From contig CAXXMM010000001.1 in NCBI GenBank assembly GCA_963676385.2, positions 1 through 37,597 of the forward strand: DNA of 37,597 nt. The letters run 5' to 3'. Made by a program: the position numbers and the translations under genes. This stretch comes from UBA1422 sp963676385. Its GTDB lineage: Bacteria; Bacillota; Clostridia; Peptostreptococcales; Anaerovoracaceae. Every line of letters begins with the position of its first letter. Position 1 is the stretch's first letter. This document shows positions 30,325-37,597 of the stretch, one piece after another. Below the pieces are notes generated by a model. It saw nothing but the letters and a program-made list of their open reading frames with translations. It was not told where the DNA came from and did no database searches.

Positions 30325-31629
30325 TTATTTATATCCAACGAAATGTACTCGGTAGCCAGCTTTTCGAATATCTTCCATAGCCCTTCTTTCTCGAGCCACA
30401 GGTCTACCTGATTTAGTTCTTTTCCCAACTTGAATTATTGTTTGTCGCCCGTTTTTTTCAACGACCAGATCTCCATATCGCGTGTTCTTATGCCCTCCAG
30501 CAGTACGAATGAATTTTTCTTGGGCCACATTATATCCTTTATCGGAAAAGCGTTTTTCAATTTCAGTTATTTTGCCCCTATGTGCCGGGCCACCCTTCTT
30601 TCCACCTGGATTTGGGCTTTTCTTCTTCACCTTCCCAGTCTTGCTGATGGTCTTCTTATGAATCGGCCTCTTATATACTTTCTTGACAAGCTTCTTGTGC
30701 AGCTTCTTGACAGTTTTGCTCTTGAAGACTTTCTTGGCTACCTTCGCTGCTACCTTGCCGGCTCTGTAAGTCTTTACTACCTTGCCGAAGACGGCTCCCA
30801 CAGCCACCTTCTTGGCTACAGCACCTACCAACTTCCAGCCCTTTTTCCCCTGTTTCTTGGCTTTGTGGTATGCCTTGACGCCATCATAGACGGCCATGGC
30901 GGCTCCGATTGCAAACCAGATGAAGTGGCCGCTGGGGTCTGAGTACTTCACCGGGTTGTTGGCGCAGTAGGTATAAAGGTTCCAGCTGTTTTGGTCTTCC
31001 AGGGTGCCTCTAAAGGTATCCTGGGAGATGAACCGCCCGTCTTCCGGGTCATAGAACCTGGCGTTCAGGTAGTACTGCTGGGTGCTTTCATCATAGATGC
31101 CGCCGGTGTAGCAGATCTGGTTGTAGAAGATGCTGCCTTCCGGGTTGGTGACTTCAGTGTTTCCAAACCAGTCGTAGTCGTAGCTGACCTGAGCGGTCAG
31201 GTTGGTACTCAGGATGTTGGTGGTGCTTCCTCGAAGGTCCTTGCTATAGAAGAAGTAGGAAGCGTTCTGGTTGGTGTCCTGATGCTCTGTAGCGATGATG
31301 TTGTCTTCCGCACCCAGGATGTTGAAGGCTTTGTTTTTGTCGCTTCCTGTGGTGTAGAGGACTTCACCGTCCTGATAGAAATAGTTTACAACATCGGCCG
31401 GGCTTGTGCCAGCGGTTTCCGTCTTTTTGATTCGCTGGTCGGCGCCGTTGTACTCATTGGTTTGGGTCAGGGTTGTGGTGCCGTTTTCCTGTTTCACATA
31501 GCTGGAAAGCCGATTGGCCATGTCATAAGTGTATAGGTCGGTCTCAGCTGTGATGCTGTCTGACACCTGGGTCTGGGCACCGTTTTGGTCGTAGGTGTAG
31601 GTTTTGTTTTCCAGGGTCTGTGGGGTTTC
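30325..31629 (-). CDS. 5'-truncated Rhs protein with nuclease-like (PD-(D/E)XK fold) toxin tip, cassette 4
   Basis: Rhs homology starts abruptly at about 31629 (ETPQTLENKTYTYDQNG) and runs through the core end (DPEDGRFISQDTF, CANNPVKYSDPSGH) and the shared Lys-rich pre-toxin. The unique tip covers about the last 90 residues: HRGKITEIEKRFSDKGYNV...RYGDLVVEKNGRQTIIQVGK...RERRAMEDIRKAGYRVHFV. The pattern E-x(n)-D-L-V-V-x(n)-Q-V-G-K resembles PD-(D/E)XK nucleases in which the second acidic residue is Gln, a DNA-cutting fold common among Rhs tips (inference). Upstream of 31629 the frame reaches a stop within about 30 codons and has no ATG; the first in-frame start-like codon is GTG at 31566. This is the first cassette of the array, so no full-length Rhs precedes it. 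Confidence 0.75.
   Translation of the reverse strand, partial: ETPQTLENKTYTYDQNGAQTQVSDSITAETDLYTYDMANRLSSYVKQENGTTTLTQTNEYNGADQRIKKTETAGTSPADVVNYFYQDGEVLYTTGSDKNKAFNILGAEDNIIATEHQDTNQNASYFFYSKDLRGSTTNILSTNLTAQVSYDYDWFGNTEVTNPEGSIFYNQICYTGGIYDESTQQYYLNARFYDPEDGRFISQDTFRGTLEDQNSWNLYTYCANNPVKYSDPSGHFIWFAIGAAMAVYDGVKAYHKAKKQGKKGWKLVGAVAKKVAVGAVFGKVVKTYRAGKVAAKVAKKVFKSKTVKKLHKKLVKKVYKRPIHKKTISKTGKVKKKSPNPGGKKGGPAHRGKITEIEKRFSDKGYNVAQEKFIRTAGGHKNTRYGDLVVEKNGRQTIIQVGKRTKSGRPVARERRAMEDIRKAGYRVHFVGYK
30628..31629. repeat. Rhs core long repeat, copy in cassette 4
   Basis: Partner of 28270-29271. It ends on the upstream side exactly at the cassette 4 truncation point, which is thus also the array edge. 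Confidence 0.85.
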
Positions 31630-31754
31630 TGAATTTATGTTAATCTGTTCCCAAAAAAGAGTTTTTTAACTATATTTTTTTTTGATATAATTATTTATAT
31701 TTATGTGGGATATACCTTTATCTATTGGGGAAGTGAATCCTTCCGGGAGGTTGT

Positions 31755-33842
31755 ATGGTTAAAAATTCTAAAATGGTCTATTGGGCAATGGGCACATCAT
31801 CTTTTCTTGTTTTTGTAACGCTTGTTTCTTCATTACTGTTGTTCCCCCGTGTCACACAACAAACCTTTTCTATTGTAATCTTGGTGTTTGGCGTCCTTGA
31901 ATTAGGTGCTATTTTTTTGTCAGGATACTTTCTTAAAACCGATGCATCTATGGAAACGGATGACGAAGATGATAAGTATTTTCAATCTCTGGTTCCGAAA
32001 GCTCAGGAAAACCCAGTTGCATTTGGTATCAAAATTCGTCGATTGGTTCTTATGAGCAAAGTCTACATGGGGTTGCTTTTTATTTCTTGTATTCAAACCA
32101 TTGTTGGAACCATATTTTTGGGGATTTCCATTCAGGTTCCCGCCAAGATAATGCTAGTAGTGACAGTTGCCCTTGGCGCTGTCGTTCTCCTACTGTTTCG
32201 AGCATTGTTATATCACCCGGCTTTCCCGGAATACCCTTCTGAAATCGAAGCGACACCTGCCAGTTTTCCCACCCTTTTTTCCATTGTTTATCGAGTTCAA
32301 AAGATGACAAAAGCTCCAAAATTGCATCATGTTTATGTGGTTTCGGGGGATAATTGTGCAGTTGCAATGTATACTGATTTTTTTGGATTTCGCAAAAAGA
32401 ATATAATGGAAATTGGTATTTCGTTAATCTCATTTTGCACGGAAGATGATTTGGAAGCACTATTGGCCCACGAAATGGCCCACATCGGAAATCGGGACAC
32501 CTTTGTAGGCTATCAAGCAAACATAAATATGTTGCGATGGGATTTTTTGCGAGTAAAAGTAGAAAAAGAAAATCAATTTATTCGTTTCCTTCTAGGCAAA
32601 TTCGCAAGTTTTTATACCAAATATTTGTCAGTTCACATGGCCGCCATTTCAAAACCCCACGAATATGCGGCGGATACAGTGGCAGCAAAGGTCACAAGCG
32701 CTCATCAGTATGCTGCGATGTTGTATAAAATTTTGTACCTATCTGAAGTAAAAACCGATTCTTTAGATTTTTTCAACATTCACTCCATTGAGGAGTTGCC
32801 CACCGATTTTCTTTCTTCAACCTTGAATCAAATTCGCCACTATAAGAATCCAAGTCCTGCCGACTTCCAAAGAACTTTGAAGCAAACCCAATCCATGATA
32901 TATGATAGTCATCCAACCTTTTTTGAGCGGTTGAAGAATCTTGGCCTTGAAGATTATGAAACCCAATTTGACTTGGCACAAACAACCCCAATAGATGAAG
33001 GGGTTGCACAAATTTTGACCTTTTACAATCAACAGTGGCATCAAGAAATGGTGGAAGAGTGGAAGAGTTATCAAGAGGAAAAGAAACAAGACGAGGCCTT
33101 AGTGAAAAAATTTCCACAAGATTATGACGATGTGAGGACTTGCATGATGACAGGATGGGCTCTTCTCAGATTGCGAAGAAGAGAAGATGCCATTTCATTA
33201 TTCCAAAAGTTGACTGATTTATATCCCGATGCAGATTTCCCTGTATACGCAGTCGGAGTCGCCCGACTCCAAAACGGAGATGAGTCCGGATTGGAAGCTG
33301 TGATGAACTTCGCTGACACACATGCTTATGAAATTGAAGATGCCATTGATACAATCGTTCACTATTTTGTATCTGCAAATCAGGCTGATCGATTGGATGA
33401 ACTGCAAGAATGGTTTGATCAAAAACAAATCATCCAAAGGGAATACAAAAGAGAATTGCTGGAAATTCGATCCACTGATTTGTTTTTATGGGCAGATACA
33501 CCCTCTTGGGAAATTATGGGCCCTTTCTGTGAAAAGTTGTCTCGGCTTAAACGAATCAAAGCAATTTACTTTATGCGAAAGAAGTGCATTTATGCGGAGA
33601 TGGGGCCTCTCTTGGTGGGAATTGATGTGGGCATGGCAGATACCAACAAAAGCGATGTGGAGCAAGTGGAAGCACTCTTGGATGAAATCATGCCTGAATT
33701 GAACTACGAGGGATATATCACTAAAACCTATGAAAACGACATGGGTTTCTTCCTCAAGCATTTCATGGGTTCTAAGGGAAATGAAGTGTATAACCGTCGA
33801 AGTTACTTAAAACAAATGAAGGAAGAAAACGAAGAGAATTAA
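31755..33842 (+). CDS. M48-family zinc metalloprotease with C-terminal repeat region
   Basis: A 695-residue membrane protease. Hydrophobic segments lie at about 10-30, 38-60, 103-125 and 130-152. The zinc motif His239-Glu240-x2-His243 is in LLAHEMAHIGNRD, and the third ligand is Glu303 in KPHEYAADTVAA, both typical of M48 (HtpX/Ste24-like) enzymes. The C-terminal ~300 residues are helical, with TPR-like segments (ALLRLRRREDAISLFQKLTDLYPDADFPVYAVG). Family knowledge: such enzymes degrade or process membrane proteins under stress. GGGAGGTTGT precedes the ATG; TATAAT at 31686-31691 is a likely -10. It is much longer than HtpX (about 290), so the C-terminal half is a family-specific addition. Confidence 0.85.
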   Translation: MVKNSKMVYWAMGTSSFLVFVTLVSSLLLFPRVTQQTFSIVILVFGVLELGAIFLSGYFLKTDASMETDDEDDKYFQSLVPKAQENPVAFGIKIRRLVLMSKVYMGLLFISCIQTIVGTIFLGISIQVPAKIMLVVTVALGAVVLLLFRALLYHPAFPEYPSEIEATPASFPTLFSIVYRVQKMTKAPKLHHVYVVSGDNCAVAMYTDFFGFRKKNIMEIGISLISFCTEDDLEALLAHEMAHIGNRDTFVGYQANINMLRWDFLRVKVEKENQFIRFLLGKFASFYTKYLSVHMAAISKPHEYAADTVAAKVTSAHQYAAMLYKILYLSEVKTDSLDFFNIHSIEELPTDFLSSTLNQIRHYKNPSPADFQRTLKQTQSMIYDSHPTFFERLKNLGLEDYETQFDLAQTTPIDEGVAQILTFYNQQWHQEMVEEWKSYQEEKKQDEALVKKFPQDYDDVRTCMMTGWALLRLRRREDAISLFQKLTDLYPDADFPVYAVGVARLQNGDESGLEAVMNFADTHAYEIEDAIDTIVHYFVSANQADRLDELQEWFDQKQIIQREYKRELLEIRSTDLFLWADTPSWEIMGPFCEKLSRLKRIKAIYFMRKKCIYAEMGPLLVGIDVGMADTNKSDVEQVEALLDEIMPELNYEGYITKTYENDMGFFLKHFMGSKGNEVYNRRSYLKQMKEENEEN

Positions 33843-33862
33843 CAAAGATTATATCATCTTAT

Positions 33863-36175
33863 TTACCGAAACCGCTTCAACCGCAAGGCATTTAGCAATA
33901 CGGAAATGGATGAAAAGGACATGGCGGCGGCGGCAATCATAGGGTTGAGCATGGGTCCGCCGAAGACATACAAAATGCCGGCAGCGATGGGGATTCCCGC
34001 CACGTTGTAGGCAAAGGCCCAAAACAGGTTTTGTTTGATGTTGCGAATGGTGGCCGCCGAAAGGCGAATCGCAGTGGGGACCGCCAAAAGATCACTGTGC
34101 ATCAAAACGATATCCGCAGTTTCCATGGCCACGTCGGTACCGCTTCCAATGGCAATGCCAAGATCCGCCTGAGCCAGTGCCGGGGCGTCATTAATCCCGT
34201 CCCCCACCATGGAGACGATTTTACCTTCATCTTGGAGCCGTTTGATTTCAATAGATTTATCTTCCGGCAAGACTTCTGACAGTACTCGATGAATCCCCGC
34301 CGCCTGAGCCATGGCTTGGGCGGTTTTTTCGTTGTCTCCTGTCATCATGACCACTTCAAGGCCAAGATTTTCAAGAGATGCCACAGCCTCTTTGCTGGAA
34401 GGTTTAATCACATCTGCTACGGCGATGACTCCTGCCGGTTTGCCATCACAAGCAACATACATGGGGGTTTTGCCCTGAAGGGAAAGAAAGTCTGCCAAGC
34501 TTTGATTCTTCCCCACCGCCTGAAAATCTGCATCCCCCAGAGGGTCTTTTTCATAAGAAAAGTCTTTGGAAAAATCTTTGGAGAAATCCTTGGGATTGAG
34601 GCCGGACTCGACCATGAATCGGGCATTTCCTGCCAGCCAAATCACATCATCGATTTTTCCGCGAATCCCTCTCCCCGGCACGGCCTGAAATTCCCCTACG
34701 GAAATCATTCCAAGGCCTGCCTCCTCCGCCGCCCGGACAATGGCTTCTCCTAAAGGATGTTCGCTTCCAATTTCAATGGAAGCCGCCATTTGAAGCAGGG
34801 TATTGGCATTCAAATCGCCTAATGGCAATATATCTGTCACCTGAGGCTTTCCCTCTGTCAGCGTCCCGGTTTTGTCCAGCACCACGGTGTTGACTTTGTG
34901 GGCGATTTCCAGGGCTTCTCCTCCTTTGATCAGAATTCCCAGTTCTGCTCCCTTGCCTGTTCCCACCATAATAGCAGTAGGCGTAGCCAGCCCCAAGGCG
35001 CAGGGACAGGCGATGACCAACACAGAGATAAAGGCCCGCAAGGCCGCTACAAAATCGCCTTTTGCCACCATCCACACCACAAAGGTAATTAGAGCAATGA
35101 CAAAGACGGTGGGCACAAAGATCCCGGATACCACATCGGCCAGTTTGGCAATGGGGGCTTTGGAGCCTTGGGCATCTTCCACCAATTGAATGATGTGGGC
35201 CAAGGCCGTATCGGAACCCACCTTTTCCGCCTCAAAACGAAAGGTGCCATTTTTGTTGATGCTGCCTGCCACCACTTTGCTGCCGCTACTTTTTTCCACA
35301 GGAATACTTTCTCCCGTCAGCATGGATTCATCCACAACGCTTAGGCCTTCCAGGAGCGTGCCGTCCACAGGGATTTTGTCCCCCGGGCGAATCAGCACAA
35401 TATCGCCCACCAAAACTTCTTCAATGGGGACAAGGGTTTCCACTCCATCCTTGATAATCACTGCTGTTTTGGGGGTCAGCCCCATCAGCTTTTTGATGGC
35501 CTCCCCGGTACGTCCTTTGGTAATGGCCTCCAAGGTTTTACCCAACAAAATCAAGGTAATAATCACCCCCGCCGTTTCGTAATACAGCTGCAACGCAAAC
35601 TCGGTTTTACCCAAGAGCACCTCCACGGTACCAAAAAGGCTAAACAAAATAGCCGCAGAAGTGCCGGTGGCAATCAAGCTGTCCATGTTGGGAGAGCGGC
35701 TGAATATGGCTTTGAATCCCACCACATAAAACCGATACCCGGCGCCCACAACAGGAAGAACCAGCAGGGTTTGAAGGATTGCATAGTTCACCGGATTTTC
35801 CATGGGGGAAATAATCAGGGGCAAAGGCAAATGAAGGCTCGGAATCATGTGAGCCATGGCAATATAAAGTAGGGGGAGGGAAAAAACGGCGGAAATCAAT
35901 AGCTTGATTTTCATGGTTTGAATTTCCCGTTCCTTGGCCTGTCGGTCCTTGTCCAAGGACCGGTCTTTTTTTTCAATATAATCGTAGCCCAGCTTTTGGA
36001 CATTGGCTTTGATGGCCGCCAAGGTCTCCGGCGCACCGTCGTAATCAAAGGTGAGCATTTCCGTGGCAAGGTTCACGGAGGCCTGACGAATCCCCTGGAG
36101 TTTTCCGGTGGTTTTTTCAATTCTGGCAGAACAGGCTGCGCAGGTCATCCCGGTTATTTTAAGCTGGTCTCTCAT
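33863..36175 (-). CDS. copA: Copper-exporting P1B-type ATPase CopA-like
   Basis: A 770-residue P-type ATPase. One N-terminal heavy-metal domain with GMTCAACSARIEK (Cys12, Cys15), then membrane segments, the TGES phosphatase loop (LTGESIPVEK), the metal-transport CPCALGLATPTAIM, phosphorylation site DKTGTLTEGK, the nucleotide-site HP in GSEHPLGEA, and GDGINDAPALAQADLGIAIGSGTD. YN and MxxSS in the last membrane helices (FAFAYNVAGIPIAAG, AAMSFSSISVLLNA) mark the Cu(I) class. The nucleotide-binding domain holds an insertion of about 25 residues with KDFSKDFSKDFS. AAAGGAAAC precedes the ATG. No CsoR or CopZ gene is in the window. It ends 20 bp from the convergent protease gene. Confidence 0.93.
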   Translation of the reverse strand: MRDQLKITGMTCAACSARIEKTTGKLQGIRQASVNLATEMLTFDYDGAPETLAAIKANVQKLGYDYIEKKDRSLDKDRQAKEREIQTMKIKLLISAVFSLPLLYIAMAHMIPSLHLPLPLIISPMENPVNYAILQTLLVLPVVGAGYRFYVVGFKAIFSRSPNMDSLIATGTSAAILFSLFGTVEVLLGKTEFALQLYYETAGVIITLILLGKTLEAITKGRTGEAIKKLMGLTPKTAVIIKDGVETLVPIEEVLVGDIVLIRPGDKIPVDGTLLEGLSVVDESMLTGESIPVEKSSGSKVVAGSINKNGTFRFEAEKVGSDTALAHIIQLVEDAQGSKAPIAKLADVVSGIFVPTVFVIALITFVVWMVAKGDFVAALRAFISVLVIACPCALGLATPTAIMVGTGKGAELGILIKGGEALEIAHKVNTVVLDKTGTLTEGKPQVTDILPLGDLNANTLLQMAASIEIGSEHPLGEAIVRAAEEAGLGMISVGEFQAVPGRGIRGKIDDVIWLAGNARFMVESGLNPKDFSKDFSKDFSYEKDPLGDADFQAVGKNQSLADFLSLQGKTPMYVACDGKPAGVIAVADVIKPSSKEAVASLENLGLEVVMMTGDNEKTAQAMAQAAGIHRVLSEVLPEDKSIEIKRLQDEGKIVSMVGDGINDAPALAQADLGIAIGSGTDVAMETADIVLMHSDLLAVPTAIRLSAATIRNIKQNLFWAFAYNVAGIPIAAGILYVFGGPMLNPMIAAAAMSFSSISVLLNALRLKRFR

Positions 36176-36263
36176 TTTTTGTTTCCTTTCGGCAAAACTT
36201 CTGTCAGGGGCTTCCCCGATTTTTTCCGTTGACGAATGTATCCTTTTTTTCCCGTTGGCAAAT

Positions 36264-37597
36264 TTAACTTACTTTCAAGGCTCGTACTGCATTGAGGATG
36301 GCCAACAGGGCCACGCCTACATCGGCAAAAATGGCAAACCAAATGCCGGTAATCCCTAAAAATGCCAAGACCATAATGATTCCTTTAACGCCTAAGGCAA
36401 AGGCGATGTTCTGAAACACAATCCCCTTGGTTTTGCCGGCAATTTGAAGGGCCTTATCAATGGAAGCCAGATTGTCGTTCATAATAACCACGTCCGCCGC
36501 TTCAATGGCAGCGTCGGATCCTACGTCCCCCATAGCAATGCCAATATCGGCTCTGGCCAACACCGGGGCATCATTAATGCCGTCTCCCACAAAGACCACT
36601 TTGCCGGTGCGGCCGGGCGCTTCCAAAATCTTTTCAAATTCCGAAACTTTGTCTTGAGGCAGAAGTTCTGCCCGAACAGAGTCGATACCCAGTTTAGCCG
36701 CGACTTCATTGGCAATGGCTTGGTTGTCCCCGGTGAGCATCACCAGGTTTTTGATGCCACGAACTTTTAGTTTGTGTAGGGCTTCAGCCGCCCCTTCTTT
36801 GATTCGGTCGGAAATCAGCAAATATCCCAGGTATTGTTTGCCCTTTGCCACATACACGGTGGTATCGGCAAACTCCGGCAATCCGGTGATTCCCAACGTT
36901 TCCATGAGCCGTCTATTTCCTGCAAAGATCAGGCCTTCCTTGGTCTGCGCCGTAACCCCAAACCCGGCCTTTTCCTTTACATCTCGAGGGGCCTCAATGG
37001 GTTTTCCATATGCGGTAACAATGGATCGCCCAATGGGGTGGGAGGACAAAATTTCTGCGGTGGCTGCAGTCGCCAACAATTCCTCTTCGCTGACCCCAAC
37101 TTCCGGACGAATGGAAGTCACCTGAAATACCCCTTCTGTCAGCGTGCCGGTTTTATCAAATACCAAGGTATCCACTCGGTTGAGGGCTTCCAGATAATTG
37201 CCTCCTTTGACCAGGATGCCGTTTCTGGCTGCACCCCCTATGCCTCCGAAGAATCCCACAGGAATAGAAATCACCAGCGCGCAGGGGCAGGATATAATCA
37301 GAAAGCTGATGCCTTTGTATACCCATTCATTGGCAGTTCCAATCCCAAGAAGGGGCGGAAGGATGGCCACCAGCAAGGCGATGCCCACCACAGCCGGGGT
37401 ATAATATCGGGCAAATTTTGTGATAAACTCCTCGCTTTTGGCTTTTTTGGTGCTGGAGGTTTCCACCAACGCCAAGATTTTGGAAACCGTAGAGTCCCCG
37501 TACAATTTGGTGACGCCAATTTCTAGCAAACCATCCTGGTTCACTGATCCGGAAAACACAACGCTGTCTTCTTTGACCTTCCGAGGAACCGATTCTC
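36264..37597 (-). CDS. Cd/Zn-type P1B ATPase (CadA/ZntA-like), C-terminal part
   Basis: The frame runs off the right edge of the window; the visible 444 residues begin with ESVPRKVKEDSVVFSGSVN in the actuator domain. CPCALVISIPVGFFGGIGGAA is the Zn/Cd/Pb-class metal site, unlike the CPCALGLATP of CopA. DKTGTLTEG, SSHPIGRSI, MLTGDN and GDGINDAPVLARADIGIAMG are intact, and the final helix has the expected aspartate (FADVGVALLAILNAVRAL). It lies upstream of copA on the same strand with an 88-bp gap, so both could be on one transcript giving resistance to several soft metals. The N-terminal metal-binding domain cannot be seen. Confidence 0.9.
   Translation of the reverse strand, partial: ESVPRKVKEDSVVFSGSVNQDGLLEIGVTKLYGDSTVSKILALVETSSTKKAKSEEFITKFARYYTPAVVGIALLVAILPPLLGIGTANEWVYKGISFLIISCPCALVISIPVGFFGGIGGAARNGILVKGGNYLEALNRVDTLVFDKTGTLTEGVFQVTSIRPEVGVSEEELLATAATAEILSSHPIGRSIVTAYGKPIEAPRDVKEKAGFGVTAQTKEGLIFAGNRRLMETLGITGLPEFADTTVYVAKGKQYLGYLLISDRIKEGAAEALHKLKVRGIKNLVMLTGDNQAIANEVAAKLGIDSVRAELLPQDKVSEFEKILEAPGRTGKVVFVGDGINDAPVLARADIGIAMGDVGSDAAIEAADVVIMNDNLASIDKALQIAGKTKGIVFQNIAFALGVKGIIMVLAFLGITGIWFAIFADVGVALLAILNAVRALKVS

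Noticed and set aside
26048..31629. Rhs region considered as an insertion sequence or transposon
   Set aside because: No transposase gene, terminal inverted repeats or target-site duplications were found; repeats are explained by Rhs core copies and junctions.

Overview
The window looks like chromosomal DNA of an anaerobic, low-to-moderate-GC Firmicute, most likely of class Clostridia. The evidence is a FabK/FabT-type fatty-acid cluster, an FprA-type flavodiiron protein, an agr quorum-sensing locus whose AgrD has the clostridial 'C-x4-YQPxxP' layout, consensus sigma-A promoters and GGAGG-type ribosome binding sites. I cannot name the species. No rRNA, tRNA, CRISPR array or transposase gene was seen.

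Layout. 1-366: end of a GGDEF protein. 505-1749: membrane-anchored G5-NlpC/P60 cell-wall hydrolase. 2051-3266: a flavodiiron protein split by a one-base frameshift in an A-run. 3418-4347: a CmpB-like membrane protein with a coiled coil. 4926-11347 (all minus strand): type II fatty-acid synthesis operon fabT-fabH-acpP-fabK-fabD-fabG-fabF-fabZ. It has a consensus promoter and a perfect palindromic operator just downstream of the -10 box, and it lacks the accB usually found between fabF and fabZ. 12164-14615: argC-argB-GNAT operon behind a fully consensus promoter and an ARG-box-like palindrome. 15321-18197: a cysteine-desulfurase-like PLP enzyme divergent from a PucR-type regulator. 18237-19689: FetAB-type ABC exporter. 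19782-23807: agrA-agrC, a terminator, then agrD-agrB followed by a potassium channel and a small membrane protein. 23992-24606: N-acetylmuramoyl-L-alanine amidase. 24821-25987: secreted helveticin-J-like protein. 26048-31629: an array of 5'-truncated Rhs tip cassettes, three of them carrying toxin plus immunity genes. 31755-33842: M48 metalloprotease. 33863-37597: two P1B-type metal ATPases, CopA-like and a partial Cd/Zn type.

How the parts work together. The left half is housekeeping metabolism (membrane lipid and arginine synthesis) with autogenous or end-product control visible in the DNA. From about 19.8 to 31.6 kb the content changes to cell-cell communication and antagonism: a peptide quorum-sensing system with its 52-codon precursor gene, a wall amidase, a bacteriocin-like secreted protein and an Rhs toxin/immunity cassette store. 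Whether agr controls the antagonism genes is inference.

The most unusual element is the Rhs array. No cassette has a start codon or an N-terminal half. Two cassettes share a ~1.0 kb near-identical core. Two cassette boundaries share a ~109-bp repeat carrying a terminator. Two cassettes carry different in-frame internal deletions. This looks like a reservoir of alternative toxin tips for a full-length Rhs/WapA-like protein encoded elsewhere.
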